In this document: positions 42,128 to 50,385 of the stretch, in pieces | Layout of the letters: every line of letters starts with the position of its first letter | How positions within the stretch are numbered: position 1 is the stretch's first letter | NCBI GenBank assembly: GCA_016845365.1 | Contig: JAERST010000005.1 | Span: 76,846-140,845 of the forward strand | Direction of reading: 5' to 3' | Origin: Methanobacteriota archaeon | Lineage (GTDB): Archaea > Thermoplasmatota > Poseidoniia > Poseidoniales > Thalassarchaeaceae | DNA length: 64,000 bases | The notes under the pieces: model-generated | What the model was told of the DNA's origin: nothing | The model's database searches: none | What the model saw: the letters and a program-made list of their open reading frames with translations, nothing else | Made by a program: the position numbers and the translations under genes

Positions 42128-44928
42128 GCATCACCTCGATGTCGGCGCTCGGTATGCTTCCACGCGCTTCCTGCCAAGCGCGGGGAAGCAAGGTATTCCT
42201 CAGATGGAATCACATTGACCGCCCAGCGCTCATCGACCTCGTCGGGTGGGATTGTCGGATCTAGGCCGAAGAGCGCTCCGTTGTGGTATGGCTGGCGGTC
42301 ATCATCGAGCCTGCGAGCGAGGTCTCGCTCCGCATGCTCGGCCGCGCGCGAGGCGAGAGTATCCTGCAGAGCAGAGTGCTCGAGTCGCGGAGCGCTCAAA
42401 TCGAGAGGATCTTTGACTCCGCTCGATTTGCATTTCTTCTCAATCAATTTGTGCATTCGGTCGGGCGTGATAGGCAATTCAGCCGTCCTCACGCCCACCG
42501 CATCATACACCGCATTACAGACGGCGGGCAAAATCGGCAGAAGCGGACCTTCGCCCGCCTCCTTAGCCCCGAACGGCCCTTCCGGGTCGTTCGATTCAAC
42601 GATGATTGGAACAACTTCAGGCATTTCATGGACGCTCGGAATCTTGTAGTCAAGCAGGTCTGGGTTCATCAGATGGCCGCTGCGCCCGTAGCGCATTTCC
42701 TCGCTGAGAACTTGGCCCATCCCCATGTGGCATGAACCGATGATTTGCCCCTTGACCGAGAGTGGATTCAGCGCCTTTCCGCAATCGTGTGCGGCCCAGA
42801 CCTTCTCGACCTTGGTTTGCCCGGTTTCGACGTCGACGGACACTTCTGCTACGTAGGCTGAGAACGAATATGCCGGCGCTAAGCCGGCTGCCGCGCCCTT
42901 GTGGGTGCGGCCCATCGGGGGGGTTCTGTACGCGCCCGATGCGACCAATGCTCCACGGTCTTCCTGTGCCTTGTGGAGCGCTTCGAGGTATGAGACGCCG
43001 ACCGCCGGGTCGTTCTTTGCGAAGATTCGGCGGTCGCCGATGACGAGTTTTGTTCGGTCGGCGCCGGTGATTTCCGCAGTTGCATCGAGGAGCTCGTCGC
43101 GGATTTGCATGGCTGCGGAAATCGCCGCGTTTGCGTTCATGAAAGTGACACGGGATGAGTAGGAGCCGAGGTCGACTGGTGATGTGTCAGAGTCGCGGGA
43201 TTTGACGCGAATCATGTCGAGCGGTAGGCCGAGGACTTCGGCTACCGATTGGGCGACGACGGTGTCTGAGCCTTGTCCTATGTCGGCGGCTCCAGTGTGG
43301 ACGGTGACTCCGCCATCCATGTCGATTTTCAGGTGGACGGTGGCGTGTGGAAACTTGTTTGGGTCCCAGTGAATGGGTAGACCGGAGCCCGAGATAAAGA
43401 AGCCACAGCCGATTCCGATTCCTTTCCCGAGCGGCATCTTGCGGAACTTCTCGTCCCAGCCGCTCGCTTCTTTGACTCGCTCGAGGCATTCGCGCATTCC
43501 GATTGAGGTGACTCGGAATCCGGTGATTGTCGCCGAATGCGGCGGGAGAAGATTCGCCAACCGCAGAGTGATCGGGTCGACGGACAATTGCTCGGCCAAA
43601 TCGTCGAGCCCAGTCTCAACTGCACAGCGCGAATTCACCGCACCGTGCCCGCGCATCGCACCGCTCGCAGGTTTGTTTGTCCAGACCCGTGCGCCGGTGT
43701 AATGGAAGGCACCTATTTCGTAGGGCGCGGTGTGCAATACTCCGTTGTAATAGGTCGTTACGTGGCCGAATGAAGCGAATGCCCCTCCATCGATGAGCGC
43801 GTCGGTCTCTATCCCGCAAATGCGCCCTTCATCATCCGCGTGAAGATTCATCTCGATCCGGCTTGGGTGACGACCGCGATTGATCCAATAGACCTCTTCG
43901 CGGTCGAAACAAATCCGCACCGGCCGACCCGATTTCCGCGCCAAAATCGCCGCACACATCTCATGCGGAAACGGGTCGGATTTCCCACCAAATCCACCAC
44001 CAACAAAGGTGCGGTGAACATTGATTTGATGCATAGGAACTTCGAGTACGTCAGCCAGTGCTCTGTGGACATAGTGAGGAACTTGTTGCGGCGTGTAGAG
44101 CGTCAATCGTCCCGACGGGTCCCAGTGTGCGACCACCGCGTGCGGCTCGGTAGCAGCGTGATTCACACCCGCGAACAACCAATTCTGCTTGTGGCTGGCG
44201 ACCGCGCTCGAAGCCATTCCATCGATATCGCCGAACTCCTGAAACACCCGTTTCTGGACATTCGCCTCGCCGATGTGGTACCGTCCACGGTCGTGGATTG
44301 GATTTTCTGAATCTTCGAGGCCGTCGCGCATATCGTGGATTGAGTCGAGGATTTCGTACTCGACTTCGATGAGACGCTCGGCCTCGCGGGCCGTCGCCTC
44401 GTCTTCGGCTGCAACGCAGGCGACGAGGTCTCCCGCGTGGCGGGCTTTCTCGACGGCCATGGCGTGCTCGTCCTTGGTAACCGGTAGCACGCCGAACTTG
44501 TTGGCGGCGTCGGCTCCGGTAGCGATCGCTACGACGCCGGGCAATTCGAGTGCTTTCGAGCAATCGATGCTGAGCACTCGAGCATAATGATGGGGCGAGC
44601 GAATGATTCGTCCAATCAGCTCGCCCGCCAACCGCACATCGTCTCCATAGTGAGCCTGTCCAGTCACCTTCCAGCGACTATCGACGAGGGCGGTTGGTTT
44701 GCCGATGACCTGCCCGCTGACCAGCCCATCGTGTCGGTGCGGCCCCCAAGGCTGTGCCTTCTGGCCGCCCTGAGATTCGGGAATCATCGCGTCATCGGTC
44801 GGCCTTGAGAAGCGGTCTTTGCCGCCAGAGCCGGGTTTGGCAAAGGGAAGTTTTCCCGGCTGCTGCCGGTATCCAACCATCTCATCCTCATTTTTGTCAG
44901 CAGCCGAATTTTCATCCGAATCCGCCAT
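42124..44928 (-). CDS. Molybdenum-cofactor-binding large subunit (xanthine oxidase family)
   Basis: The 934-aa catalytic subunit shows the family motifs VTGQAHYGDDVRL, VGGGFGGKSDPFPHE, GAMRGHGAVNSR, HTGAADIGQGSDTV and the catalytic-Glu region GPFGAKEAGEGPLLP. The form I CO dehydrogenase active-site loop (AYXCSFR) is absent, so a CODH label would be wrong. Compared with usual lengths (750-800 aa) it has about 80 extra N-terminal and 80-100 extra C-terminal residues, both polar and probably disordered. ATG 44928 (MADSDEN) is taken over a 21-residue longer reading. Substrate is unknown; an aromatic or N-heterocyclic compound is the best guess from the FAD-subunit insert. Confidence 0.9.
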   Translation of the reverse strand: MADSDENSAADKNEDEMVGYRQQPGKLPFAKPGSGGKDRFSRPTDDAMIPESQGGQKAQPWGPHRHDGLVSGQVIGKPTALVDSRWKVTGQAHYGDDVRLAGELIGRIIRSPHHYARVLSIDCSKALELPGVVAIATGADAANKFGVLPVTKDEHAMAVEKARHAGDLVACVAAEDEATAREAERLIEVEYEILDSIHDMRDGLEDSENPIHDRGRYHIGEANVQKRVFQEFGDIDGMASSAVASHKQNWLFAGVNHAATEPHAVVAHWDPSGRLTLYTPQQVPHYVHRALADVLEVPMHQINVHRTFVGGGFGGKSDPFPHEMCAAILARKSGRPVRICFDREEVYWINRGRHPSRIEMNLHADDEGRICGIETDALIDGGAFASFGHVTTYYNGVLHTAPYEIGAFHYTGARVWTNKPASGAMRGHGAVNSRCAVETGLDDLAEQLSVDPITLRLANLLPPHSATITGFRVTSIGMRECLERVKEASGWDEKFRKMPLGKGIGIGCGFFISGSGLPIHWDPNKFPHATVHLKIDMDGGVTVHTGAADIGQGSDTVVAQSVAEVLGLPLDMIRVKSRDSDTSPVDLGSYSSRVTFMNANAAISAAMQIRDELLDATAEITGADRTKLVIGDRRIFAKNDPAVGVSYLEALHKAQEDRGALVASGAYRTPPMGRTHKGAAAGLAPAYSFSAYVAEVSVDVETGQTKVEKVWAAHDCGKALNPLSVKGQIIGSCHMGMGQVLSEEMRYGRSGHLMNPDLLDYKIPSVHEMPEVVPIIVESNDPEGPFGAKEAGEGPLLPILPAVCNAVYDAVGVRTAELPITPDRMHKLIEKKCKSSGVKDPLDLSAPRLEHSALQDTLASRAAEHAERDLARRLDDDRQPYHNGALFGLDPTIPPDEVDERWAVNVIPSEEYLASPRLAGSAWKHTERRHRGDA

Positions 44929-44932
44929 ACAA

Positions 44933-45502
44933 TCACTCTCCAGCGAATCCTGGATGAGGGTCGCTCTTCGGGGCGGTCGAATCGCCGACACCTCGCCCCG
45001 AAGTCAAAATCTCAGATGCCGCTCGCACCGAATCTACAATCTGCTGATAACCGGTGCAGCGGCAAAGATTTCCTTCAATCGCACATTTGATTTCATCATC
45101 GCTCGGACTTGGATTCTCTTCCAACAGCGCCGAGCAAACCACCAAAAATCCCGGAGTGCAAAAGCCACACTGCGAACCACCGCACTCCGCAAACATCTCT
45201 TGAATCGGATGCAGATGGTGGCCATCAGCAAGTCCTTCCACAGTTGTAATCTCTGCACCATCAGCCTCTGCAGCCAGCGTCAAACAAGAGAGTCGAGGCT
45301 GCCCATCAACAAGCACCGTACAGCAGCCACAAGTTCCCATATCGCAGCCTCGCTTCGTCCCCAGACTTCCAGCCTGGTCACGAAGAACATCGAGCAGAAT
45401 CGCATTCCCTTCGATGTTCAATTGCTTCTCAACACCATTCACCGAGGCCGCCCAAGGCACTTCTCCAGCCGAGGGAAGCATGGGTAGCCGGTGTTGCACC
45501 AT
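44933..45502 (-). CDS. Molybdenum hydroxylase [2Fe-2S] subunit
   Basis: The 189-aa small subunit carries the plant-ferredoxin-type cluster GCDMGTCGCCTVLVDG with a later Cys (LSCLTLA), and the second cluster in the helical domain: QCGFCTPGFLV and GNLCRCTGYQQIVDSV. These eight Cys bind two [2Fe-2S] clusters that pass electrons between the Mo site and FAD. About 25 extra polar residues follow the standard C-terminus. It precedes the large subunit by 4 bp and follows the HTH regulator gene. Start choice is uncertain by up to seven residues (internal Met 8). Confidence 0.93.
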   Translation of the reverse strand: MVQHRLPMLPSAGEVPWAASVNGVEKQLNIEGNAILLDVLRDQAGSLGTKRGCDMGTCGCCTVLVDGQPRLSCLTLAAEADGAEITTVEGLADGHHLHPIQEMFAECGGSQCGFCTPGFLVVCSALLEENPSPSDDEIKCAIEGNLCRCTGYQQIVDSVRAASEILTSGRGVGDSTAPKSDPHPGFAGE

Positions 45503-45542
45503 GGGTCGAATCCACTCATGATTGTCCTATTACGCTTCGGTC

Positions 45543-45559
45543 TGAGTCCTTCGGACTCA
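45543..45559. repeat. Triloop hairpin at the regulator stop
   Basis: TGAGTCC and GGACTCA flank TTC. The right arm includes the stop codon of the minus-strand HTH gene, placing the hairpin between the regulator and the hydroxylase operon. Confidence 0.55.
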
Positions 45560-46204
45560 TTCTAGGTCGGAACCCGCCTTTCGCAGCACAGCCCTCTCAG
45601 CCTCTTGCAGGTGGCCGCCGAAAGTCGAACGCGAGATCCCCATCTCTTCTGCGAGCTCCTTGATAGTCAGTTCAGAACCGTCCGAGTAATACCCCCGCTC
45701 CACCGCAAAGGACAACACTTCCTGTTGCCTCTTCGTCAACACTTTGTCCCACCCATTAACCATCTCTCCACGCATCGTAATTACGCTGACATTGTCCGGG
45801 GGCAAGACGACTCTGAGGAGAGCGAGGAAGCGTCGCATCGCCCCCGTCAAACCGGTTACGCGCATCTCCATTCCACTTTTTGAATCGAGGCCGTATGGTG
45901 GTTGGAGATGCAGGTTCGATAGTTCGATTGCAGATTTTGCTAGGCCGTGACTACACAGGATGCTGGCCAAGATTCCGTCCTCAGATTCCTCGTGGATTTC
46001 CATCACTTGGAAGCTCTCTAATTCGTCGAGTTCGTAGATGTCTCTGCCTTCTTTGACTTGGATTTCAGCCAATTGGACTATGCCGACCGGTGAGACTCCG
46101 AGATGTGCTAGGACCTCGAATCGGTCGAAGATGTCGAGAATGCGCGAGAGTTCCTTAGAGGCTTCAATAGTCGAGAGTCTCCACCTCAGCACTACCTTGC
46201 GCAT
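45557..46204 (-). CDS. Bacterio-opsin-activator-type HTH transcription regulator
   Basis: The 215-aa protein ends in an HTH_10 (Bat-type) DNA-binding domain, about residues 155-210: LTKRQQEVLSFAVERGYY, LTIKELAEEMGISRSTFGGHLQEAER. The N-terminal 150 residues form a ligand- or signal-sensing domain typical of this archaeal family and have no recognised cofactor motif. It lies immediately upstream of the [2Fe-2S] subunit gene on the same strand with 54 bp between, so it may control the hydroxylase operon. A TATA-like CATATAC on the minus strand lies near 46244-46250. Confidence 0.88.
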   Translation of the reverse strand: MRKVVLRWRLSTIEASKELSRILDIFDRFEVLAHLGVSPVGIVQLAEIQVKEGRDIYELDELESFQVMEIHEESEDGILASILCSHGLAKSAIELSNLHLQPPYGLDSKSGMEMRVTGLTGAMRRFLALLRVVLPPDNVSVITMRGEMVNGWDKVLTKRQQEVLSFAVERGYYSDGSELTIKELAEEMGISRSTFGGHLQEAERAVLRKAGSDLE

Positions 46205-46252
46205 TGCTGTGCAATTGTGGCGGCGGTTTTCATATCACCGGAGTATATGATT

Positions 46253-46267
46253 CACCACTTCGTGGTG
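46253..46267. repeat. Intergenic triloop hairpin
   Basis: CACCAC and GTGGTG flank TTC, a 6-bp stem between the S8 lipoprotein protease gene and the HTH regulator gene. Confidence 0.45.
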
Positions 46268-46314
46268 GCTGATGGTTGACTAAACCGTGCTGAGTCGTCC
46301 GATAGAGCCGAAAA

Positions 46315-47541
46315 TTACGTTCGGGTTGCCCAATAGGCTTCTCGCATTTCTTGGTTCGCCGCCATACATTGGACCACGTCGAAGGGTCGGTTTTGCATCT
46401 GCTCGGTACCGTTCAGATGCTTGATCATCGGTTGAACGTTTGATTCGTTGACGACGCCCCATCCGACTTGGGTGCAGGGGGCTACCGGGGAGATTGGGAT
46501 TGTTCCCGAGCCGGGATCCCAAGTGTTGGCGCTCGGGTACCATCCGGAGAGGTTGAGGGCGTCGCGGATATCTGCTTCAGTTGCTGAGTAATCGGTTCCG
46601 TTGATGATTAGCCCTGCTCGAGTGATTGGGTCGGCGCCGCTGGAGGCGTCGCCGAATTCATCGCGTAAATGTTGGATGATTTTGGAGAGTAGTCCAGCGG
46701 TTCGCGGCGTAGCGAATGAGGTCCCGCTGGTCTCGTGGTAGCCGTCGATATTGTCGTGGTCTGGAAGGACTTGGGTCCAGTCGGCTGCCACGTCAGGGTA
46801 CGAACCGCTCATGGTTTCTTTCTGGTCGTCGCCCTCCTCAGCATAACCTGAGACTCCGATGCTCCAAGGTGGACCTGCGGTCGAGTCTTGGACGGAGGGT
46901 GAGGGCGAGTTATCCGCGGCTCCGGTGTGGATTTTCTTATTCTGCACAACTGCGACCTTCGTGGCGTGCTCGATTCCGGTTACAGGAACCGAACCTGGAG
47001 GGCCGAAACTGGTTGTGATGATGTCGACGAGCGGCTGGTTTGCTGCGGCCAAAACAGCCGCGTCAGAAAATCCTTCGACGAAGAAAATAATTGCCTCAGG
47101 ATTGGCATTTCTCACCGAGCCGGTTACCGCTGTACCATGCCCATCAGCAGGGTCGTCCAGAATAGGTATGTCAGTCCCCATGTCGGGAGATGTACCAATG
47201 ATTCCTGTGCCGGGGAAATAGACGATGTCAGTCGCGTTGATGAGGTCCCAACATGACGCACGGTCCGCCTCGTAACGCTCCTGCCAAGTGCCCTCGAAAG
47301 TTAGGTCACAGGTCATGGTAACGCCCAATCCCTCAATGATCCAATCAGGAATTGTTTCATTGGTTCGGAAGTGGTCGTGATAGACATTGATTCCAGTGTC
47401 GATTGGGGCGACGACGCTGAAGGCCCGGAAGTCGTCGGTCGCCGGTTCGGGCTCGCTCGGGGTGGAGTCGTCACCCCAGATGCAGCCGCTCAGCATTGCT
47501 GATGTTAGCATCAGAATGAGGCCATAGGCGGCTGCTCGCAT
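46315..47541 (-). CDS. Lipoprotein subtilisin-like (S8) serine protease
   Basis: The 408-aa protein has a lipobox (TSAMLSGC, Cys 20) followed by an acidic/Pro linker. The S8 triad is visible: Asp in VVAPIDTGIN, His in DGHGTAVTGSV and Ser in GTSFATPRTAG. The oxyanion region is less typical (HTGAADNSPSP), so activity may be specialised. Three or four Cys may form disulfides. It would act outside the cell while held to the membrane by lipid. It follows xdhC on the same strand after a 26-bp gap containing a hairpin. Confidence 0.9.
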   Translation of the reverse strand: MRAAAYGLILMLTSAMLSGCIWGDDSTPSEPEPATDDFRAFSVVAPIDTGINVYHDHFRTNETIPDWIIEGLGVTMTCDLTFEGTWQERYEADRASCWDLINATDIVYFPGTGIIGTSPDMGTDIPILDDPADGHGTAVTGSVRNANPEAIIFFVEGFSDAAVLAAANQPLVDIITTSFGPPGSVPVTGIEHATKVAVVQNKKIHTGAADNSPSPSVQDSTAGPPWSIGVSGYAEEGDDQKETMSGSYPDVAADWTQVLPDHDNIDGYHETSGTSFATPRTAGLLSKIIQHLRDEFGDASSGADPITRAGLIINGTDYSATEADIRDALNLSGWYPSANTWDPGSGTIPISPVAPCTQVGWGVVNESNVQPMIKHLNGTEQMQNRPFDVVQCMAANQEMREAYWATRT

Positions 47542-47549
47542 AGGTGGGC

Positions 47550-47562
47550 GGCCCGACGGGCC
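47550..47562. repeat. Triloop hairpin between xdhC and the S8 protease
   Basis: GGCCC and GGGCC flank GAC, with two further G-C pairs beyond a mismatch. It ends 8 bp before the protease start codon. Confidence 0.45.
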
Positions 47563-47567
47563 ACCTT

Positions 47568-48401
47568 TCAGTCTTCGGCGCTCTTGAGAGCGCCCTTTTC
47601 CAACGCCATTATCTCGGCGCAGACGCTGATTGCTATCTCTTCAGGGCTTTCTGCGCCGATGTCGATGCCGATAGGACAGCGCACAGAATCAATCGCATTT
47701 TGGCTTATTCCGGCATCGACCAAAGCCTTGCTGAAAGCATTCCATTTCGAGCGCGAACCGATCGCTCCAATTCGCGGTCGACTCTCCTCTCCACGCGCTC
47801 GCAGCATACCGATTAGCAAGTCTTGGTCAACCGACCAATCATGGCCGAGTAGCAACACATCTGAGAAGCGCAAAAAGCCCTCCTCAGCAAGGCTGCCAAC
47901 GAAGCTGTCGACATCGCCATCGTGGTTCTCGACAGCATTAGGATAGAGCTCTCCAGCCGAGTATTCCGAACGGATGTCGTAGACGCTATGCGACCATCCG
48001 AGATTATCGCAGGCGGCGGCAATAGCCTGACCACAATGGCCACCGCCAGCGATCAGAATGTGTGGCACGGGTTCGAGCACCTCCAGTGAGACGGTCACAC
48101 GACCGCCGCAGACGCTGTTTAGCACAGTCGCATCTTGGCCTTTTGCATCGCGGTGCAAAACGTAAGTCTCAACTCGGCCATCACTCGAACCATTACTGAG
48201 CATTTGATTGAGATGATTCTCAACCTTGAGTTCCAAGCCAGCACCACCCACGGTGCCGTGCCTTCGCCCACCATTTGTCACCGCCATCCGTGCCCCTGGC
48301 TTACCCGGGACACTTCCACTCGCCTCGACCACCGAAGCCAAAGCAACACGCTCGCCGCGATTAAGACGGTCGAGCACCCAGGCGAGCGTCGCGCTGGTCA
48401 T
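47568..48401 (-). CDS. xdhC: XdhC-family molybdenum hydroxylase maturation factor
   Basis: The 277-aa protein has the two XdhC/CoxI domains: an N-terminal one with ALASVVEASGSVPGKPGARMAV and a C-terminal Rossmann-like one with PHILIAGGGHCGQAIAAACDNLGW. XdhC proteins bind molybdenum cofactor and help insert its sulfurated form into xanthine-dehydrogenase-type enzymes. The hydroxylase operon lies 2 kb away on the same strand, and a MocA-like enzyme lies 1.4 kb upstream, so a shared maturation pathway is likely. The start codon faces the metal-exporter gene across a 131-bp divergent gap. Confidence 0.92.
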   Translation of the reverse strand: MTSATLAWVLDRLNRGERVALASVVEASGSVPGKPGARMAVTNGGRRHGTVGGAGLELKVENHLNQMLSNGSSDGRVETYVLHRDAKGQDATVLNSVCGGRVTVSLEVLEPVPHILIAGGGHCGQAIAAACDNLGWSHSVYDIRSEYSAGELYPNAVENHDGDVDSFVGSLAEEGFLRFSDVLLLGHDWSVDQDLLIGMLRARGEESRPRIGAIGSRSKWNAFSKALVDAGISQNAIDSVRCPIGIDIGAESPEEIAISVCAEIMALEKGALKSAED

Positions 48402-48484
48402 GGCTTGCGATATGCTTGCTGGTTTTGGAGTTGTGTCAGGTCATTCGTGTGAGCTCGCGTCGGATTCACGGGAGCTACTACAAG

Positions 48485-48502
48485 AGTTAGCCTCGGCTAA
48501 CT
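48485..48502 (+). promoter_or_regulatory. Palindromic operator upstream of the metal-exporter gene
   Basis: AGTTAGCC and GGCTAACT form perfect 8-bp arms around TC. The right arm abuts a TATA-like TTTGATAT (48502-48509) whose distance to ATG 48533 predicts a leaderless message. The TTAG half-site and position echo the operator before the phnD-like gene. A metal-responsive DtxR/MntR-type repressor is inferred. Confidence 0.6.
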
Positions 48503-48532
48503 TTGATATGGTGGCCGCCTTCCGACCGCCTC

Positions 48533-49801
48533 ATGGCATTGGACATCAGCGCCGGCGAAGCCCTCGAAATCCTCGTCGTCTCGATGCGAGACGCCTTCCT
48601 CGCCGTCACCGTTTTCGTGGCAGCAATGGTACTGCTTTTCAGCTGGCTGCAATACGTTACTGCGGGCCGATTCGTCGATTGGATTCGCGATAACGAACGC
48701 TGGCAGCCGGTCCTCGGCGCACTGATGGGATTGACTCCCGGCTGCGGCGGCGCCATCATCATGATGCCAATGTACGCGCGTGGCTACGTCACCTACGGAA
48801 CGGTCATCGCCACGCTCATCGCAACCCTCGGCGACGCCGCATTCGTCCTCATCGGCGCCGTCTTCCAAAACCCCGATTTCTTATTCCCAGTTTTAGTCGT
48901 CCACGCGACCTCATTCATCGTTGGAGTCGCGTGGGGATACGGGTCTGACGCAGCAGGCGTCACCCCCGCTCGCCCGCTCGGGCGCTTCGGCCCGACCTTG
49001 GGCTCGTCAGAACCACTGGGCGAAGAGGTCGCTCGTCAACTCGAGGATGAGGCACACTGCGACATCCACGGCACAGATTCAGTCATCGACGACCTCCCGC
49101 GTGAGGTGCCGGAGGGCCTTGGTTACCAGATACTTCACCAGGGTTACCGAGTGTGGTGGGCGGTCACTGCAGTAGGGCTTGTGTTGGCCATTTTGCTGCT
49201 GATTTGGTACGCGCAAGACCCCGATTATGCCCCTGAATTGGTCTGGGATCCGACAACGCGCGATGGGCTTGTGACTTGGGTTGGATTTGTTGGAACTTCG
49301 CTGTCGATTATTCTCTATCTTTCGTCTAAGAATTTCTTTGCTGACGATACCGAAGCGACGATTGGCGACAAGTTGCATTCGATGGACGAAACCCTCGTTC
49401 ACGCTGCCTCCGAAACCGCCTTCGTCACTTTCTGGGTCCTCATCGCCTACCTCGCTTTCGAGTTCGGGATGATCGCTTTTGGGATGACTGAGGGCGACCT
49501 CGCCAAGCATGGTGCTGGTGTTGGCGCGGTCGTGGTCGCAGCCGGTGTCGGTTTGATTCCTGGCTGCGGGCCTCAGATCATCGCCATCACGGCTTATGTC
49601 GAGGGTGTAATTTCATTCCCTGCTTTGGTTGCCAATGCGATTTCGCAGGATGGCGATGCTCTGTTCCCACTTCTTGTTAGGCACAAAGCGGCGTCGCTTT
49701 GGGCTACGATTCACACGACTTTGCCAGCTTTGATTGTCGGTCTTGCATTCCTTTGGATGATGGGTGAATACCCTGATGCTGAGCGCTTGTTGCAGCCCTG
49801 A
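48533..49801 (+). CDS. Putative 10-TM heavy-metal exporter (ArsP_2 / putative Mn transporter family)
   Basis: The 422-aa protein has about ten hydrophobic segments arranged as two halves. Each half has a re-entrant-like motif: LMGLTPGCGGAIIMMPMYARGYVTYG near residue 60 and VGLIPGCGPQIIAITAYVEGVISFPAL near 340. The paired PGCG motifs are the hallmark of the family annotated as putative manganese transporter or 10TM heavy-metal exporter. A polar loop (about 145-210) separates the halves. ATG 48533 (MALDISAGEAL) fits the TATA-predicted TSS. The substrate ion is not proven. The stop codon lies in a 25-bp direct repeat. Confidence 0.85.
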   Translation: MALDISAGEALEILVVSMRDAFLAVTVFVAAMVLLFSWLQYVTAGRFVDWIRDNERWQPVLGALMGLTPGCGGAIIMMPMYARGYVTYGTVIATLIATLGDAAFVLIGAVFQNPDFLFPVLVVHATSFIVGVAWGYGSDAAGVTPARPLGRFGPTLGSSEPLGEEVARQLEDEAHCDIHGTDSVIDDLPREVPEGLGYQILHQGYRVWWAVTAVGLVLAILLLIWYAQDPDYAPELVWDPTTRDGLVTWVGFVGTSLSIILYLSSKNFFADDTEATIGDKLHSMDETLVHAASETAFVTFWVLIAYLAFEFGMIAFGMTEGDLAKHGAGVGAVVVAAGVGLIPGCGPQIIAITAYVEGVISFPALVANAISQDGDALFPLLVRHKAASLWATIHTTLPALIVGLAFLWMMGEYPDAERLLQP

Positions 49802-49820
49802 TGCTGTGTGCGCTCAATGT
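49771..49820 (+). repeat. 25-bp direct repeat spanning the exporter stop codon
   Basis: CCCTGATGCTG occurs at 49771-49781, where it is coding, and at 49796-49806, where its TGA (49799-49801) is the stop. The two 25-bp units diverge after the shared 11 bp. Confidence 0.6.
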
Positions 49821-49827
49821 GAGTCCT

Positions 49828-50385
49828 TCACAGGTCTGTTGCGACGCGTCCGAGGGCTTCGATGTCTCCGGGCGTGTCGATGTTTAGGTGTAGGTGAGGG
49901 TCGGCGACCTCGATTCGTGCCGGTTCGATGAGGTCGCGCAGCGGCCTGTCTGGAGCCGCATCGAGGATGCGTTCGCAGTCAGCCGCAGTAAGGGCGATTG
50001 GGTGGCCTCCGCGTCCTTCAAACACAGGGCAAGTGGTGGATTCCGACGCGCGGAGGAGTTCGACGGTTGCTTGGCTGAATCCGGGGCGGTCGACAGGCGC
50101 GATTAGCACCGCCTCGCTACCAATCGCTTCGATCCCGCATTGGATGCTACCAGTCCGCCCCTGTTCTGGTGCGGGATTCACGACGATGTGAGCCTCGGGC
50201 AGAACCTCTCGAATTCGCGGAGCGAGTTCGCCTCGAGTAACGATTGTGAGTTCGAGACCTGCCTCAGCCAACTTGCCTGCAACTATCTCGATGAGAGTCT
50301 GTTGACCGACCTGAACCAGCGCCTTCGGCTGGCCCAGCCGTTGGCTTGCGCCGGCGGCGAGGATAATCGCCTTGTCAATCGCCAT
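49828..50385 (-). CDS. mocA: MobA/MocA-like molybdopterin nucleotidyltransferase
   Basis: The 185-aa enzyme has the nucleotidyltransferase loop AIILAAGASQRLGQPKALVQVG at residues about 6-27, a central LIAPVDRPGFS and a C-terminal HLNIDTPGDIEAL. Enzymes of this group attach CMP or GMP to molybdenum cofactor; xanthine-dehydrogenase-family enzymes often need the CMP form made by MocA. XdhC and a molybdenum hydroxylase nearby support the MocA reading, but MobA or a related sugar-phosphate role cannot be excluded. It overlaps the end of the upstream S8 protease gene by 11 bp. Confidence 0.85.
   Translation of the reverse strand: MAIDKAIILAAGASQRLGQPKALVQVGQQTLIEIVAGKLAEAGLELTIVTRGELAPRIREVLPEAHIVVNPAPEQGRTGSIQCGIEAIGSEAVLIAPVDRPGFSQATVELLRASESTTCPVFEGRGGHPIALTAADCERILDAAPDRPLRDLIEPARIEVADPHLHLNIDTPGDIEALGRVATDL

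Noticed and set aside
42124-44928. Aerobic CO dehydrogenase (CoxL) label for the large subunit
   Set aside because: The form I active-site loop AYXCSFR is absent, and the FAD subunit has a 4-hydroxybenzoyl-CoA-reductase-type insert.
44819-45487. 222-aa plus-strand frame opposite the [2Fe-2S] subunit
   Set aside because: It is a shadow of a gene with eight conserved cluster cysteines.
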